Assembly (NCBI GenBank): GCA_029237695.1
Contig: JAQRGA010000059.1
Location: 40,574-104,573 of the forward strand
Source of the DNA: Conchocele bisecta
Lineage: Eukaryota > Mollusca > Bivalvia > Lucinida > Thyasiridae
Direction of reading: 5' to 3'
Length of the DNA stretch: 64,000 nt
The notes under the pieces are model-generated. The model saw only the letters and a list, made by a program, of their open reading frames with translations. It ran no database searches and was not told the DNA's origin. Each line of letters opens with the position of its first letter. Position 1 is the stretch's first letter. Made by a program: the position numbers and the translations under genes. Below are positions 1 through 11,300 of the stretch, piece by piece.

Positions 1-2345
1 AAGGAAACAAATGTTATAAGACATTTACCCCAACGTTAAGTTTATGAATGTGCTAAGTTTGTGACCTTGACCTTGGGGTAAGGGTTCGATGGTGGGTTGT
101 GGATTTGCTACAGCACGATAGAGGGTCATCTGAGGAATGCATGTATGAAATATCAAGGCGTTCCATGAAAGGAAACAGATGTTATAAGACATTTACCCTA
201 ACGTTAAGTTAATGAATGTGCTAAGTTTGTGACCTTGACCCTGGGGTAAGGGGTGGGCGGTGGGTCATGGATTTGCTATAGCACGATAGAGTATCATCAG
301 ATGAATGCATGTATGAAATATCAAGGCGTTCCCTGTAAAGCAACAGAAGTTATAAAGACATTTACTCCAACGTTAAGTTTATGATGTTTATCTTGGGGAA
401 AGGGGTGGGGGTGGGGTCATTGATTTGGTGTAGCACAATAGAGGATCATCAGATGAATGCATGTATGAAATATCAAAGCGTTCCCTGTAAAGAAACAGAA
501 GTTACACAACATTTACCCCAACATTAAGTTTATGAACATGCTAAGTTTGTGACCGTGACCTTGGGGTAAGGGTTCATTGATGGGTTGTGGATTTGCTACA
601 GCATGATAGAGGGTCATCTGAGCAATGCATGTATGAAATATCAAGGCATTTCAAGAAAGGAAACAGATGTTATAAGATATTTACCTCAACGTTAAGTTTA
701 TGAATGTGCTAAGTTTGTGACCTTGACCTTGGTGTAAGGGGTGGGTCATGGATTTGCTATAGCACAAAAGAGTATCATCAGAAGAATGCATGTATGAAAT
801 ATCAAGGCGTTCCATGAAAGAAAACAGATGTTATAAGACATTTACCCCAATGTGAAGTTTATGAATGTGCTAAGTTTGTGACATTGACCTTGGGGAAAGG
901 GGTGTGAGGTGGGTCATGGATTTGCTATAGTACGATAGAGTATCATCAGATGAATGCATGTATGAAATATGAAGGCATTCCCTGTAAATAAACAAAAGTT
1001 ACACAACATTTACCCCAAAGTTAAGTTTATGAACATGCTAAGTGTGTGACCTTGACCTTGGGGTAAGGGGTGGGTGGTGGGTCATGGATTTGCTACAGCA
1101 TGATAGAAGGTCATCTGAGGAATGCATGTATGAACTATCAAGGCGTTCCATGAAAGAAAACAGATGTTATAAGAAATTTACCCCAACGTTAAGTTTATGA
1201 ATGTGCTAAGGTTGTGACCTTCACCTTGGGGTAAGGGTTGAGTGGTGGGTCATGGATTTGCTACAGCATGATAGAGGGTCATCTGAGGAATGCATGTATG
1301 AAATAACAAGGTGTTGCATGTAAGGAAACAGAAGTTATAAGACATTTACCCCAACATTAAATTTGTGAATGTGCTAAGTTTGAGACCTTCAACCCTGGAG
1401 TAAGGGTTGTGTGGTGGGTCATGGATTTGCTACAGCATGATAGAGGGTCATCTGAGGAATGCATGTATGAAATATCAAGGTGTTCCATGAAAGGAAACAT
1501 ATGTTATAAGACATTTACCCCAACATTAAGTTTGTGAATGTGCTAAATTTGTGACCTTCAACCCTGGAGTAAGGGTTGGGTGGTGGGTCATGGATTTTCT
1601 ACAGCATGATAGAAGGTCATCTGAGGAATGCATGTATGAAATATCGAGGCGTTCCATGAAAGGAAAGAGATGTTATAAGAAATTTACTGCAACGTTAAGT
1701 TTATGAATGTGCTAAGTTTGTGACCTTGATCTTGGGGTAAGGGTTGGGTGGTGGGTCATGGATTTGCTACAGCATGATAGAGGGTCATCTGAGGAGTGAG
1801 TGAGTGAATAGGGTTTAACGTCCGCTTTTCTGACATAGAGGTACAAGCCTCAGGGAGTCTACACGCAGACGGGTCAACAGGGTCGTGTCCCGTATCCACC
1901 TGTCCGAGGGGGGGTAAATCCCAACTTCAGAACTCAATATTTACAATCAAAATATATATTCAGTCCTGAAATTAGAACAACCTGATCTGGTGCCAGGCCC
2001 TCGCCACACCAGCATCATTTATCCCATTCCCTGAAAGTAATAGGATTAGCGCTAATCTTACTTTTATATATGGGGCATAGCCTGACTCAACTCTCACATA
2101 CAAGAAAGCCAAAAATGTACAGGAGGGCCAAATCTGGTATAGTGGGTTCCGGAAAGTATGAACCCAAGCCAGTTTAGTCGCCTTTTACGACAAGCAATGG
2201 CTACTGCAGCACTATTCTCAGGATCAGTTGATCCCGCCCCGGTGCCTGCACGGGGCGAGTCATCTGAGGAATGCATGTATGAAATAACAAGGTGTTCCAT
2301 AAAAGGAAACAGAAGTTATAAGACATTTACCCCAACATTAAGTTT
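1..2345 (+). repeat. 168-bp tandem array (pearl/Helentron-type core), interrupted
   Basis: About eleven head-to-tail units of roughly 168 bp run from the window edge to 1,795 and resume at 2,259. Each unit contains TTATAAGACATTTACC, TGACCTTGACC, a GTGGGTCATGGATTTGCTA block and GAATGCATGTATGAAATATC. Every block has a counterpart in the 167-bp unit of the 26.9-41.9 kb array, so the two arrays are diverged members of one core family. The array continues beyond the left edge. Confidence 0.9.
1796..2258 (-). mobile_element. SINE-like retroposon with 12-bp target duplication
   Basis: A 463-bp insertion in the 168-bp array, flanked by perfect copies of GTCATCTGAGGA (1,784-1,795 and 2,259-2,270). 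Read on the minus strand it ends in a tetranucleotide tail (TCAC)n, and related copies end in (AATC)n at 3.78 kb and (AAAC)n at 14.86 kb. A variable short-repeat tail plus a 10-15 bp target duplication indicates reverse-transcribed insertion. It encodes no protein. No clear tRNA promoter is visible at its 5' end, so SINE is an inference from structure. Confidence 0.75.
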
Positions 2346-2445
2346 GTGGACGACGCCTACGCTGACGGATGCCGATGCCGACACCGACGAGGCCGGGGGT
2401 ATGCCATAAGGTCTTCTGCACTTCGTGCAGGCGAGGTAAAAATTG
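2346..2445 (+). mobile_element. 3' end of a Helentron-like element
   Basis: The 168-bp array runs into a GACGCC/GATGCC-rich microsatellite (about 2,350-2,390) and then a terminal hairpin, CTGCACTTCGTGCAG, followed by GCGAGGTAAAA. Core array, microsatellite and hairpin in this order is the layout of bivalve pearl elements. The 5' end is outside the window. Confidence 0.7.
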
Positions 2446-2727
2446 GCTAAGTTAAAAAGGTGATATTTTTTCTGCATAAAAACACCAAGTTGCACAAACT
2501 CTGTACCCTAAATAGAATTGTATACAAAAATGTAGAAAAAATGGCTAAGTTAAAAAGGTGATAATTTTGTCGGCATAAAAACACCAAGGTGCACATCTTC
2601 AATATGTGTAGAAGACGTGTGTATAGTTTCAGATCAATCAACTGAACAGTTTCAGAGGAGTTGTGTACGCAAACTATGCATAATACATAATACATACGGC
2701 ACCGTTTTTTTTTTAAAATAGCTAATT
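2446..2727. repeat. Short direct duplication in otherwise unassigned DNA
   Basis: Two copies of a roughly 85-bp segment starting GGCTAAGTTAAAAAGGTGAT lie 89 bp apart (about 2,451 and 2,540). Both carry GCATAAAAACACCAAG. Nothing coding is seen. Confidence 0.6.
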
Positions 2728-3524
2728 TAAACAAGAGGGCCATGATGGCCCTAATTCGCTCACCTGACTCCATGAACACCAGAAGAGAATGTGACATTGA
2801 GTTCATGTGTTTTAAAAAAAATTGTGCTATTTTTAGACGGCGGTCATCTTGGATTAAGCGATGACTCTCATTTTACCAAATCTGAAAATGCATCACCCAA
2901 GGATCGGAACTTCCTATGAAGTTTGGCCAGCATCGGCCATGTGGTTCCTGAGAAAAAGACGTTCAAAATCTCAAATAAATGGACCTTTTGGCGGCCATCA
3001 TGGATGACATAATCATCCGATTCCGACAAATATTGCGCCAGAGCAATCGCCTCAGAAATGGCTAAGTCAATTACGTAGAAATAATAGGTGAAGGTAAAAA
3101 AAATGGTCACATGTTGGATAGTTGTATGTGGTAGGCACCCCTTGGTTATGAAGCTGTGAAAGTTTGGTGGTCGTAGGTGGTACTGTACCAAAGAAATGGA
3201 CTTAAACACGAAAACTTAACATTGTAAACGCGAAAACTTAACATTGAAAATGGCTAAGTCGACTACGCGGAAAAAATGGGTCAAGTTAAAAAAAAAGTAA
3301 CATGTTGGATAGTGATATGTGGTGGGCACCCCTTGATTATGAAGCTGTGAAAGATTGGTGGTCCTACGTGGTATAGTAACAAAGAAATGGACTGAAACAC
3401 GAAAACTTAACATTGTAAACGCGAAAACTTAACATTGAAAATGGCTAAGTCGATTGCGCGGAAAAAATGGGTCAAGTTAAAAAAAAAGTAACATGTTGGA
3501 TAGTGATATGTGGTGGGCAAAATC
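2728..3524 (+). mobile_element. Helentron-like element with about 190-bp internal units
   Basis: The head is ACAAGAGGGCCATGATGGCC followed by CGCTCACCT, closely related to the head of the 4.3-kb element. From about 3,055 it holds units beginning ATGGCTAAGTC and containing ACATGTTGGATAGT and CACGAAAACTTAACATTG, the same units as at 18.0 and 23.9-24.5 kb. No 3' hairpin of its own is visible, so the head and the units may come from different elements. It stops just before the FN3 exon at 3,546. Confidence 0.6.
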
Positions 3525-3545
3525 ACATGACGTGTCTCATATTAC

Positions 3546-3738
3546 CTTCTTCGAGTGTCATGGCTGTGTCTATGGCCTTGTGACCTTTCCCTTCTGTGTT
3601 GACAGCCACGACGGTTACAGTGTAATGACTGTCTGGTAAGAGGTCATCCACCAGGTGGGCAAAATTGGATTCCACCACCGATTTGTTAAGCTCATTAGAC
3701 GTAATTATACCATTCATGCACTTGCCATCCAGTGTACT
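3546..3738 (-). CDS. FN3-domain exon, C-terminal part
   Basis: Exon of 193 bp with a T-rich acceptor (CTTTTTTAG) and donor GTAAT. It begins in phase 0 and ends in phase 1. The protein carries FN3 strands E to G: FAHLVDDLLPDSHYTVTVVA followed by VNTEGKGHK, the classic L-x-P-x-x-x-Y-x-V-x-V pattern and the N-x-x-G-x-G turn. It begins with STLDGKCMNG, which resembles the DNKC segment of the 20.1-kb exon, suggesting that the two cover overlapping parts of different FN3 repeats. So one or more exons probably lie unseen between 19.9 and 3.7 kb. A repeat terminus with the motif GAGACACGTCATGTGATTTT starts within a few bases of the donor. Confidence 0.76.
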
Positions 3739-3773
3739 CTAAAAAAGAATAAATCAAAATATATTTATTAGAT

Positions 3774-4330
3774 TAATTGATTGATTGATTATTGGTGTTT
3801 AACGGCCTATCAACAGCTAAGGTCATCTAAGGCCGGTCCAACGGGTTGGACTATCCCATATTTAACCTGTCCATTTATTAGAGGAAGGCATGTATAAAAT
3901 ATCAAGCAGTGGCGTGAAAGGACACAGAAATGTCAATGTCATGTTTGTGAAAGTACTGAGATTTTGACCTTGACCTTGACCTTGGGATAGGCGGGAGTCT
4001 GTGGGTCATGGATTTGGCACAGCATGCTAGAGAACCATTAGAGGAAGACATGTGCGAAATAACAAGAAGTGGGGTGAAAGGAAGTAGAAATTATAACAAA
4101 TTTCACCCAATGGCAATGTTAAGTTTATGGAAGCATGGGGTTAGCGGGTGTCTGAGGGTCATCGATTTTACACAGCATCATAGAGAACCATTAGAGCAAG
4201 ACATGTGTGAAATATCAAGAAGTAGGGTGAAAGCAAACAGAAATTATAACAAATTTCACCAAGTGGCAATGTTAAGTTTGTGAAAGCATGGGATTAGCGG
4301 GTGTCTGAGGGTCATGGCTTTGCACGGCAT
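3774..4330 (+). repeat. SINE-like tail fragment and three core-repeat units
   Basis: A (ATTG)n tract leads into GTGTTTAACGGCCTATCAAC, shared with the SINE-like copy at 14.86 kb but truncated by about 3,880. From there three decayed units of about 165 bp (with TGACCTTGACCTTG, GAACCATTAGAGGAAGACAT and AGAAATTATAACAAATTTCA) belong to the 167-168 bp core family. Confidence 0.7.
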
Positions 4331-4342
4331 GATAATAATAAT

Positions 4343-6215
4343 AACAAGAGGCCCAAATGGGCCTGTATCGCTCACCTAAAAGCCTCCATAGTGGTCGTCT
4401 TGATTTCACAAAGACTCTTCAATTACAACTTCAAATGTTCCACAGAATTTGTTGGTACCTTCTGATCTAACATATATTGCGAATGTGCATGTGATTTACT
4501 GCTATACCTTCGATTTGATATATAAAATGACCATATTCGGTCAAAAATAAAATATTTGACCCTATTTGACCCTCGGGCCATGACCATTTTTGACCTAGAG
4601 GCCACCATATGAACAAATCTGAATCAGCGTTAACTATCGATCATTCATACAAAGTTTCGTCAAAATCGGCCTGGCGGTTTGCGAGAAGATTTTTTGACAA
4701 TTTGACCTACTTTTCAACGGCGGACATCTTGGATTTGGTGATGACCTCCATTTTGACAAAAATGAACAGGCTTCACCAACAAACCATTTCAGTTAAGTTT
4801 GGTCAATATCGGCCAAGCAGTTCACAAGAAGAAGTCCTTTGAAATCTTTAGTAAAAGAACAACCTTTTGACATGTCGGTAGCCATCTTGGATGACGTAAT
4901 CATCTGAATTTGGCAAAACATGCTCCAGAGTGATCGTCTCGTCGATACCTTGGATTGGATATATTATATGACCATATTTGGTCAAAAATATAATTTGACC
5001 CCTAGTTGACCCCTCGGGCCACGCCCATTTTTGACACAGGTGCCACCATATGAACAAATCTGAAACAGCGTTAAATATCAATCTTTCACACCAAGTTTCG
5101 TCGAAATCAGCCTGGAGGTTTGTGAGAAGATTTTTTTGACAATTTGACAATTTAACAAAAATGGACAGGCTTCACCCACAGACCATTACAGTTAAGTTTG
5201 GCCAATATCGGCCAAGCAGTTCAGAAGAAGAATACGTTTGAAATCTTTAGTAAAAGAACAACTTTTTTACCTTTCGGTGGCCATCTTGGATGACAAAATC
5301 ATCTGATTTAGACAAAAAATGCTCCAGAGTGATCGACTAGTCGATACCTTCGATTTGATATATTATATGGTCATATTCGGGCAAAAATATAATTTGACCC
5401 CTAGTTGACCCCTCGGGCCACGCCCATTTTTGACCCACCCAGGGGCCACCATATGAACAAATCTGAAACAGCGTTAACTATCAATCATTCACACCAAGTT
5501 TCGTCGAAATCGGCCTGGAGGTTTGTGAGAAGAAGATTTTTTTGACAATTTGACCTACTTTTCAACGGCGGACATCTTGGATTTGGTGATGACCTCCATT
5601 TTAACAAAAATGGACAGGCTTCACCCACCACAGACCATTACAGTTTAAGTTTGGCCAATATCGGCCAAGCAGTTCACAAGAAGAATACGTTTGAAATCTT
5701 TAGTAAAAGAACAACTTTTTTGCCTTTCGGTGGCCATATTGGACGACAAAATCATCTGATTTAGACAAAAAATGCTCCAGAGTGATCGACTAGTCGATAC
5801 ATTCGATTTGATATATTATATGACCATATTCGGGCAAAAATATAATTTGACCCATATTTGACCCCTCGTGCCATGCCCATTTTTAACCCAGGGGCCACCA
5901 TATGAACAAATCTGAATCAGCATTAACTATCGATCATTCATACAAAGTTTCGTCAAAATCGGCCTGGCGGTTCGTGAGAAGAAGATTTTTTAAGAATTTG
6001 ACCTACTTTTCCACGGCGGCCATCTTGGATTGTCGATGACCTTCATTTTAACAAATCTGAAATGGCATCACCCATATATCATCCCTGTAAAGTTTGACCA
6101 ACATCGGCTCAGCAGTTCGGGAGAAGAAGATGATTGAAAATGTTCACGGACGGACGACGGACGACGGACACTTTGCCATAACAATAGCTCACATGAGCTT
6201 TGCTCCGGTGAGCTA
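4343..6215 (+). mobile_element. Complete Helentron-like element, both ends visible
   Basis: The head is AACAAGAGGCCCAAATGGGC, a small hairpin, followed by CGCTCACCT. The interior holds about four imperfect repeats of 400-450 bp; the block GAACAAATCTGAA recurs near 4,609, 5,051, 5,455 and 5,903. A CGGACGACGGACGACGG tract (about 6,148-6,170) precedes the 3' end, TGCTCCGGTGAGCTAA. The 5' CGCTCACC and 3' GGTGAGC are complementary, the sub-terminal inverted repeat typical of Helentron-type non-autonomous elements. No protein is encoded. Stretches such as ATTTTTGACC and CCATCTTGGAT repeat with drift. Confidence 0.8.
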
Positions 6216-6388
6216 ATAATAATAATAGATTATATTTTAAGAGGGTTACACATTTAGTTTCAAACTAATCTTCCATGAGGCCCTCATATATACATGTACA
6301 TATATACAACAGTGGATCACGTTACACAATAATCTAAGTAGGCATTGGCAATAAATTAATTAGCAGACTCTCATCCGATTTTTGTAAT

Positions 6389-7228
6389 AACAAGAATTCC
6401 GCCACGGAAGCGGTGTCGCGCCTACGGAGGCATTTGACCGTGAACATTACAAGTAAATAAATTACCTTGACCTTCAGAATTTGGATGTGGGGGTGTGCGT
6501 AATGAAGCATCATCCGTAGACAAACATTGATGTGAAATATTATCAATGTCTGGAAAGGGGTTAAAGAGATATTGTGAAAAAACAATAACTTTAACGCATT
6601 TCTGTTACAAAACCGGTGAACATTACAAGTAAATAAATGACCTTGACCTTCAGACTTTGGATGTGGGGGGTGTGCGTAATGAAGCATCATCCCTAGACAA
6701 ACATTGATATGAAATATTATCAATGTCTGGCAAGGGGTTAAAGAGATATTGTGAAAAAACAATAACTTTAACGCATTTCTGTTACAAAACCGGTGAACAT
6801 TATAAGTAAATAAATGACCTTGACCTTGAGAAGTTGGATGTGGGGGTGTGCGTAATGAAGCATTATCCCTAGACAAACATTGATGTGAAATATTATCAAA
6901 GTCTGGCAAGGGGTTAAAGAGATATTGTGAAAAAACAATAACTTTAACGCATTTCTGTTACAAAACCGGTGAACATTACAAGGAAATAAATGACCTTGAC
7001 CTTCAAAATTTGGATGTGGGGTTGTGCGTAATGAAGCATCATCCCTAGACAAACATTGATGTGAAATATTATCAATGTCTGGCAAGGGGTTAAAGAGATA
7101 TTGTGAAAAAACAATAACTTTAACGCATTTGCCTTACAAAAAAAACGGACGACGCGGACGACGCGGACGACGCGGACGGAAAATACGACGACTATAGTCG
7201 CGCCTCTGCTAAAGCAGGCGTGACAAAA
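6389..7228 (+). mobile_element. Complete Helentron-like element with four 177-bp units
   Basis: The head is AACAAGAATTCCGCCACGGA, followed by GTGTCGCGCCT. Four units of 176-177 bp follow, each with GTGAACATTACAAGTAAATA, TGACCTTGACCTTC and AACAATAACTTTAACGCATT. A GGACGACGC triplet tract (7,145-7,180) leads to the terminal hairpin GCCTCTGCTAAAGCAGGC and GTGACAAAA. The head GTCGCGCCT is mirrored by the 3' CAGGCGTGAC. Open frames across this block are only the repeat read on the other strand. Confidence 0.82.
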
Positions 7229-7693
7229 ATGGGGTACTTGGTAGAATTTTATTTTTCATTGACATTGGTTTAAAATGAATGTATGAAACAATGATTTATA
7301 TATTTTTTAAACATGTATTTACAGGTGGGTGGGGATGAGAGTATGCAAATTAACCCTCTCTGATCAAATGTGACACGTGATATATGCACAAACCCAGCCA
7401 TGGATTATGTTGGAATATATCAAGACACACACATATATATCCACTGTGTCATAATGAAAGTGAAATCATTCAGCAAGCTGAATGTATGCAAATGGCATAT
7501 GCCGTGAGATGTAAATGTTATTTGATTGCAAAGACCAGAGAGGAAAGAATGTGATCAGGGATTGAACCACAAACTATATGTATTTACATTTTAACAAAAT
7601 AAAATAAACACAAACATGTATTTTCACATTATGTATATGCCAGGTATTAGACATCAATTCTTATCCCTATATACACGGAATTGCCTTGGTGAT
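7229..7693. other. AT-rich stretch with no recognised feature
   Basis: No coding frame, repeat unit or terminal structure was recognised between the Helentron-like element and the LINE remnant. Confidence 0.5.
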
Positions 7694-8379
7694 TCATTTA
7701 GCTTTTATCCATTGAATACATTCACAATGAAAATTATTTCTTGTCTCTATTGTTTTTAGCTTGCTTGGTAAACAGTTCCAAATAATGGAACCTGAATAAA
7801 ATATGGTTTGTTTAAAGATTTCCTTGTATGGTCTAGGTGTAATATAATTACTTGTGGATCTTAGAGTTGGTAAATTTTCATTTGTTGGCCGAACATGAAA
7901 CATTTCATTAATGTATGATGGCATTTATGATTTATGAACATTAAACATGAATTTTGCTTTTCTTAAAAATACCCGTTCATAGATGCTAAGTATTTTCAGT
8001 TCATCCGTACTTTAAACTATATCAGTAATAATTGTAGTCCAACATTATTTTATTTGCTCGTTTTTGTAATTTATATAATCTGTTTAGATTGGTTTGCAAT
8101 GTTCCACTCCATATATTATACTACAATAGTCAATATGTGGTTGTATGTAGGTTTTGTAAAATTGTACTCTGTGTTCAATTAATAGGAAATCTTTCATTGT
8201 ATTAAGAAGCCATAAATTGGTAGCTATTTTCTTCGCAATTTTGTCAATATGCATATACCAAGTTAGATTATTATCAATGTGAACTCCAAGTATTTTATCA
8301 TTCTGTGTCATTTTTAAAGTTTCGCCATTAAGTTTTAAACCTGAACAATCAATATTCAAACATACTTGTCTTTGATGAG
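7694..8379 (-). pseudogene. LINE ORF2 remnant, C-terminal part of reverse transcriptase
   Basis: Minus-strand remnant of a non-LTR retrotransposon ORF2. The region after the polymerase core is recognised by ILGVHIDNNLTW, the thumb-region motif of CR1/Jockey-group elements, then LNRLYKLQKRANKI and an ERVFLRKAKFMFNVH segment. The last part (7,694-7,924) has the conserved tail LRSTSNYITPRPYKE, FYSGSIIWNCLPSKLK. At least one frameshift (near 8,030) and a stop (near 7,926) break the frame. It continues upstream in the RT core at 11,328-11,998, from which it is separated by the 2.9-kb insertion at 8,382-11,325. The endonuclease domain was not found. Confidence 0.85.
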
Positions 8380-8401
8380 TACCCTTACAGAAATATCAGG
8401 T

Positions 8402-8870
8402 CTCTGGCAACCAATTGCGGCAAGGTTGCGGCAAGGTTGCGGCAAGGTTGTGGCAAGGTTGCAGCAACTAGTTGCGGCAAGGTCGTATGTCGTATGCAAA
8501 TGAGCGTTCTGGCACACAGTTGCGGCAACCTTGCGGCACACAGTTGTGGCAACCTTGCGGCACACAGTTGTGGCACACTTGTGGCAAGGTTGCCGCAAGG
8601 TTGCCGCAAGGTTGCCGCAAGGTCGTATTTCGTATGCAAATGAGCGTTCTGGCACACAGCTGCGGCAACCTTGCGGCACACAGTTGTGGCAACCTTGTGG
8701 CACACAGTTGCGGCACACTTGTGGCAAGGTTGCCGCAAGGTTGCCGGAAGGTCGTATTTCGTATGCAAATGAGCGTTCTGGCACACAGTTGCGGCAACCT
8801 TGCGGCACACAGTTGCGGCAACCTTGCGGCACACAGTTGCGGCAACCTTACGGCACAGTTGTAGCAGTAC
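8402..8870. repeat. GTTGCGGCAA minisatellite with reversals of orientation
   Basis: Dense array of about 11-bp motifs, TTGCGGCAAGG, its complement TTGCCGCAAGG and the variant GGCACACAGTTGTGGCAACC. A larger period of 129-140 bp is marked by three copies of a block containing CGTATGCAAATGAGCG (8,494, 8,634 and 8,763). Long open frames occur on both strands because the repeat lacks stop codons; they are not genes. Confidence 0.85.
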
Positions 8871-8984
8871 GTTATATTTGCAGCATATATAGTTGTGGCA
8901 CATATAATTATTCTGGCCATATATAGACGGGCGGACATTTGCAACACTATTATACACCCTTTTCTTTGAAGGTGCGCAAAATAG

Positions 8985-9085
8985 ACATGTAGTGTGGCTC
9001 AGTGGTATCGAAGCGGGAGAATATCTATATGTTAGCAGAACTTTTGTTCATTTTATCTGGTCGAGAGTTCGAACCTCACAAAACG
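8985..9085 (+). other. tRNA-like segment with A box and B box (SINE-head candidate)
   Basis: TGGCTCAGTGG (8,995-9,005) matches the internal A box of RNA polymerase III promoters and AGTTCGAACCT (9,066-9,076) matches the B box, about 60 bp apart. The T-stem partly pairs, but the flanking bases do not form a tRNA acceptor stem, so a functional tRNA gene is unlikely. It may be a tRNA-derived SINE head or a decayed tRNA. Confidence 0.45.
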
Positions 9086-9432
9086 CATTACTTTTGTCGA
9101 TATCATTCTATTATTTTCATGATTGCCTGCTGGATACGGGAATACGTGAATAGGCAATGATTATCACTATTGCTATATGACTTCAATGTCACACGATCGG
9201 CGAGACTATACTCCAGATTCTTCATGTACACATATATGAAATGAGTGTGCATTTAGTTATTAGTTTTCTTCAAAGCGAGACTAACGTTCTACATATAATC
9301 TATCTCATGCTTAATTAATGTAATTTGTAAAAGCAACACACATAAAAAAGAAATATGTAATAAAACATAAACAAATCAAAATATACATGTATATATGTAT
9401 GAAAAACTAAGATTCAAACAAACTCACTACCC

Positions 9433-9800
9433 CTATGAATGGAGGGGGTATGCGGAATATATTATATCCCTTTGCAAATTGTTTGCAAAAGTGTTTGTAA
9501 AGTATGTTCTACAAATATTTGCAGAATATATTCTGCAGTCTGTAGTGTAGATTTGGAACGACGTGTGCAAACAGACTGCAAACAGATTGCAAAGGGTATG
9601 CGCAAGAACTTCAACAACCCTTTGCAGAAGGTTTGCCGCAAATAGATTGCAAACCCTGCATGTGCAATTACTTGGCAAATAAAAAACCATTACACTGCGA
9701 TTATTTTGCAAATGCTCTGCAAATATATTGCAAATAGATAACAAACACTTCGCAAATAGATAGCAAACACTCTGCAAATACATTGCAAACATTGCAAATA
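9433..9800. repeat. TTGCAAA-rich degenerate repeat
   Basis: Variants of TTTGCAAATAGATTGCAAAC and TTGCAAA occur every 8-20 bp. Open frames on both strands arise from this low-complexity motif and are not considered genes. Confidence 0.65.
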
Positions 9801-10669
9801 GATTGTTATATTACCTGTTTCCAGTCATGAAAGATATTTTGCCAAATGTGTATTTGAATCATGCAATATATATATGCTTTTAGTTAATGGCATTTACCTG
9901 CTTCTAAAATCAGTTATTACAAATGACGATGTGAAAAATTCTACGTTGTTACTGCAGCATTTCTGTCCGAGAATATGCCATCGTTGTATTTAGAAAACAA
10001 GTGCACATATAACATAATTTACCTTCTTGCGTTCGGAACCATGGACCTCTCTGGACATTTTCATGCTTTGAATATCTATGAAGACTTAAATGGAGATCTC
10101 AGGAAACTGTTTCATGCATGGGTCACAGAATTGAGCAAGACACTTTATCCACACTGCTCCAGTTCACCCAGCTGTAAATGGGTACCGATAATTCGTAGTT
10201 GCTCTGTAAATACGAATTACCGGCTTCTCTCAAAAAATCTCTACCTCTGTTCTTTCTCCCATTCTTGGGAGACGGCATGCAAGGTCCTAGAGCCAGTGCC
10301 GCCGTTAAATATAAGCTAAAAAAACACCAAAAAAACATGAAAACGCCAGTAGCAAAATAATTTGAACAAAGTGGTTTCCCAGTGAAGGAAAGTTTGTATT
10401 TTCATTGTTAAATATACAAGGAAGCTCTCACCCACCCCACATATTTTGCTGTTGAACATACATGCAACACCATTGGCAATCCATCAGTCATTATTATGTT
10501 CTTATGCTTCATATTTTGAACAAGCTAGTATAATAACAATCTAAGGGTCTGGTCATTATTTATGACCCAGGGGATTGGGGTGGGAATGGGGCTGGATAAA
10601 TTTTGTTAACTCACCTTAGAAAAATATAAGCCCCCCCTTTTCCAACAGCTTTTCATTAAATTTTCAAGG

Positions 10670-10805
10670 CCCCCCCCCCCCCCCCCCCCCATTGAACAAT
10701 TAATAAAGTTTCAAACGAGACGGTTCAAATGAGCGGTAACAACACTCCCCCCCACCCCCATTGAACAATTAATAATGTTCAAACGAAACGGTTCAAATGA
10801 GTGAT
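10670..10805. repeat. 21-base C run between two copies of a 42-bp direct repeat
   Basis: A run of 21 C ends at 10,690. The adjacent ATTGAACAATTAATAAAGTT block (10,691) recurs 68 bp later (10,759) after a second C-rich stretch. The complementary strand could form a G-quadruplex. Length in this run is likely to be unreliable. Confidence 0.7.
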
Positions 10806-10817
10806 ATATACGTTTTG

Positions 10818-10882
10818 TAAGAACTTGTAGCCAAAGCCCATTGTATGTATTAAAGTCTTATTTGCAATAAACTATGTTTATG
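10818..10882 (+). mobile_element. LINE 3'-end fragment
   Basis: AACTTGTAGCCAAAGCCCAT and CAATAAACTATGTTTATG match the reverse complement of the small insertion at 43,594-43,671, which has a target duplication. The shared piece is therefore the 3' tail of a retrotransposed element. Confidence 0.6.
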
Positions 10883-10924
10883 TTTATACTTTTTCCGATT
10901 AAACAATTTAGCCATTTCAGACAA

Positions 10925-11300
10925 CCTTGTGCAATCTGCTATTTCAATCTCACACAAACTTTCTTTTGTGGCAATGTTATGGCACGCTTATGATGTGCTA
11001 ACTTGCAAAGTAACGGTTGTGGCAACTTTGTGGCAACCTGCTATTTTCAATCTGGCAACAAGTTTCATTTGTGGCAATGTTCTGGCACGCTTATCATGGG
11101 TCATCTTGCAAAGTACCAGTTGTGGCAACTTTGTGGCAACCTGTTATTTAAATCTCGCACAAAGGTTTGTTTGTGGCATGGTTCTGGCAAGCTTATGATG
11201 CACATTTTGTATAAAGTACCGGTTGTGGCAATGTTCTGGCACATAGTACTATTTTGTGGCACACTTGTGGCAATGTGAGACTGGGCAGAAAAAAGGTTGC
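10925..11300. repeat. About 104-bp minisatellite, GTGGCAA-rich
   Basis: Three diverged units with TTTGTGGCAATGTT, GGCACGCTTATGATG and GTTGTGGCAACTTTGTGGCA, followed by GGTTGCGGCAAGG next to the right terminus. The motif resembles the left-end minisatellite, so both sub-terminal regions of the transposon carry related repeats in the same orientation. Confidence 0.7.

Noticed and set aside
8356..8957. Long cysteine-rich open frames on both strands (up to 190 codons)
   Set aside because: They are translations of the GTTGCGGCAA minisatellite, which lacks stops in several frames at once.
8985..9085. Functional tRNA gene
   Set aside because: A and B boxes are present but the acceptor stem does not pair and the spacing is long; kept only as a tRNA-like segment.
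9975..10338. Open frames on both strands near 10.1 kb
   Set aside because: Overlapping frames without motifs; the TACCCATTTACAGCTGGGTG-type segment looks like part of a dispersed repeat.
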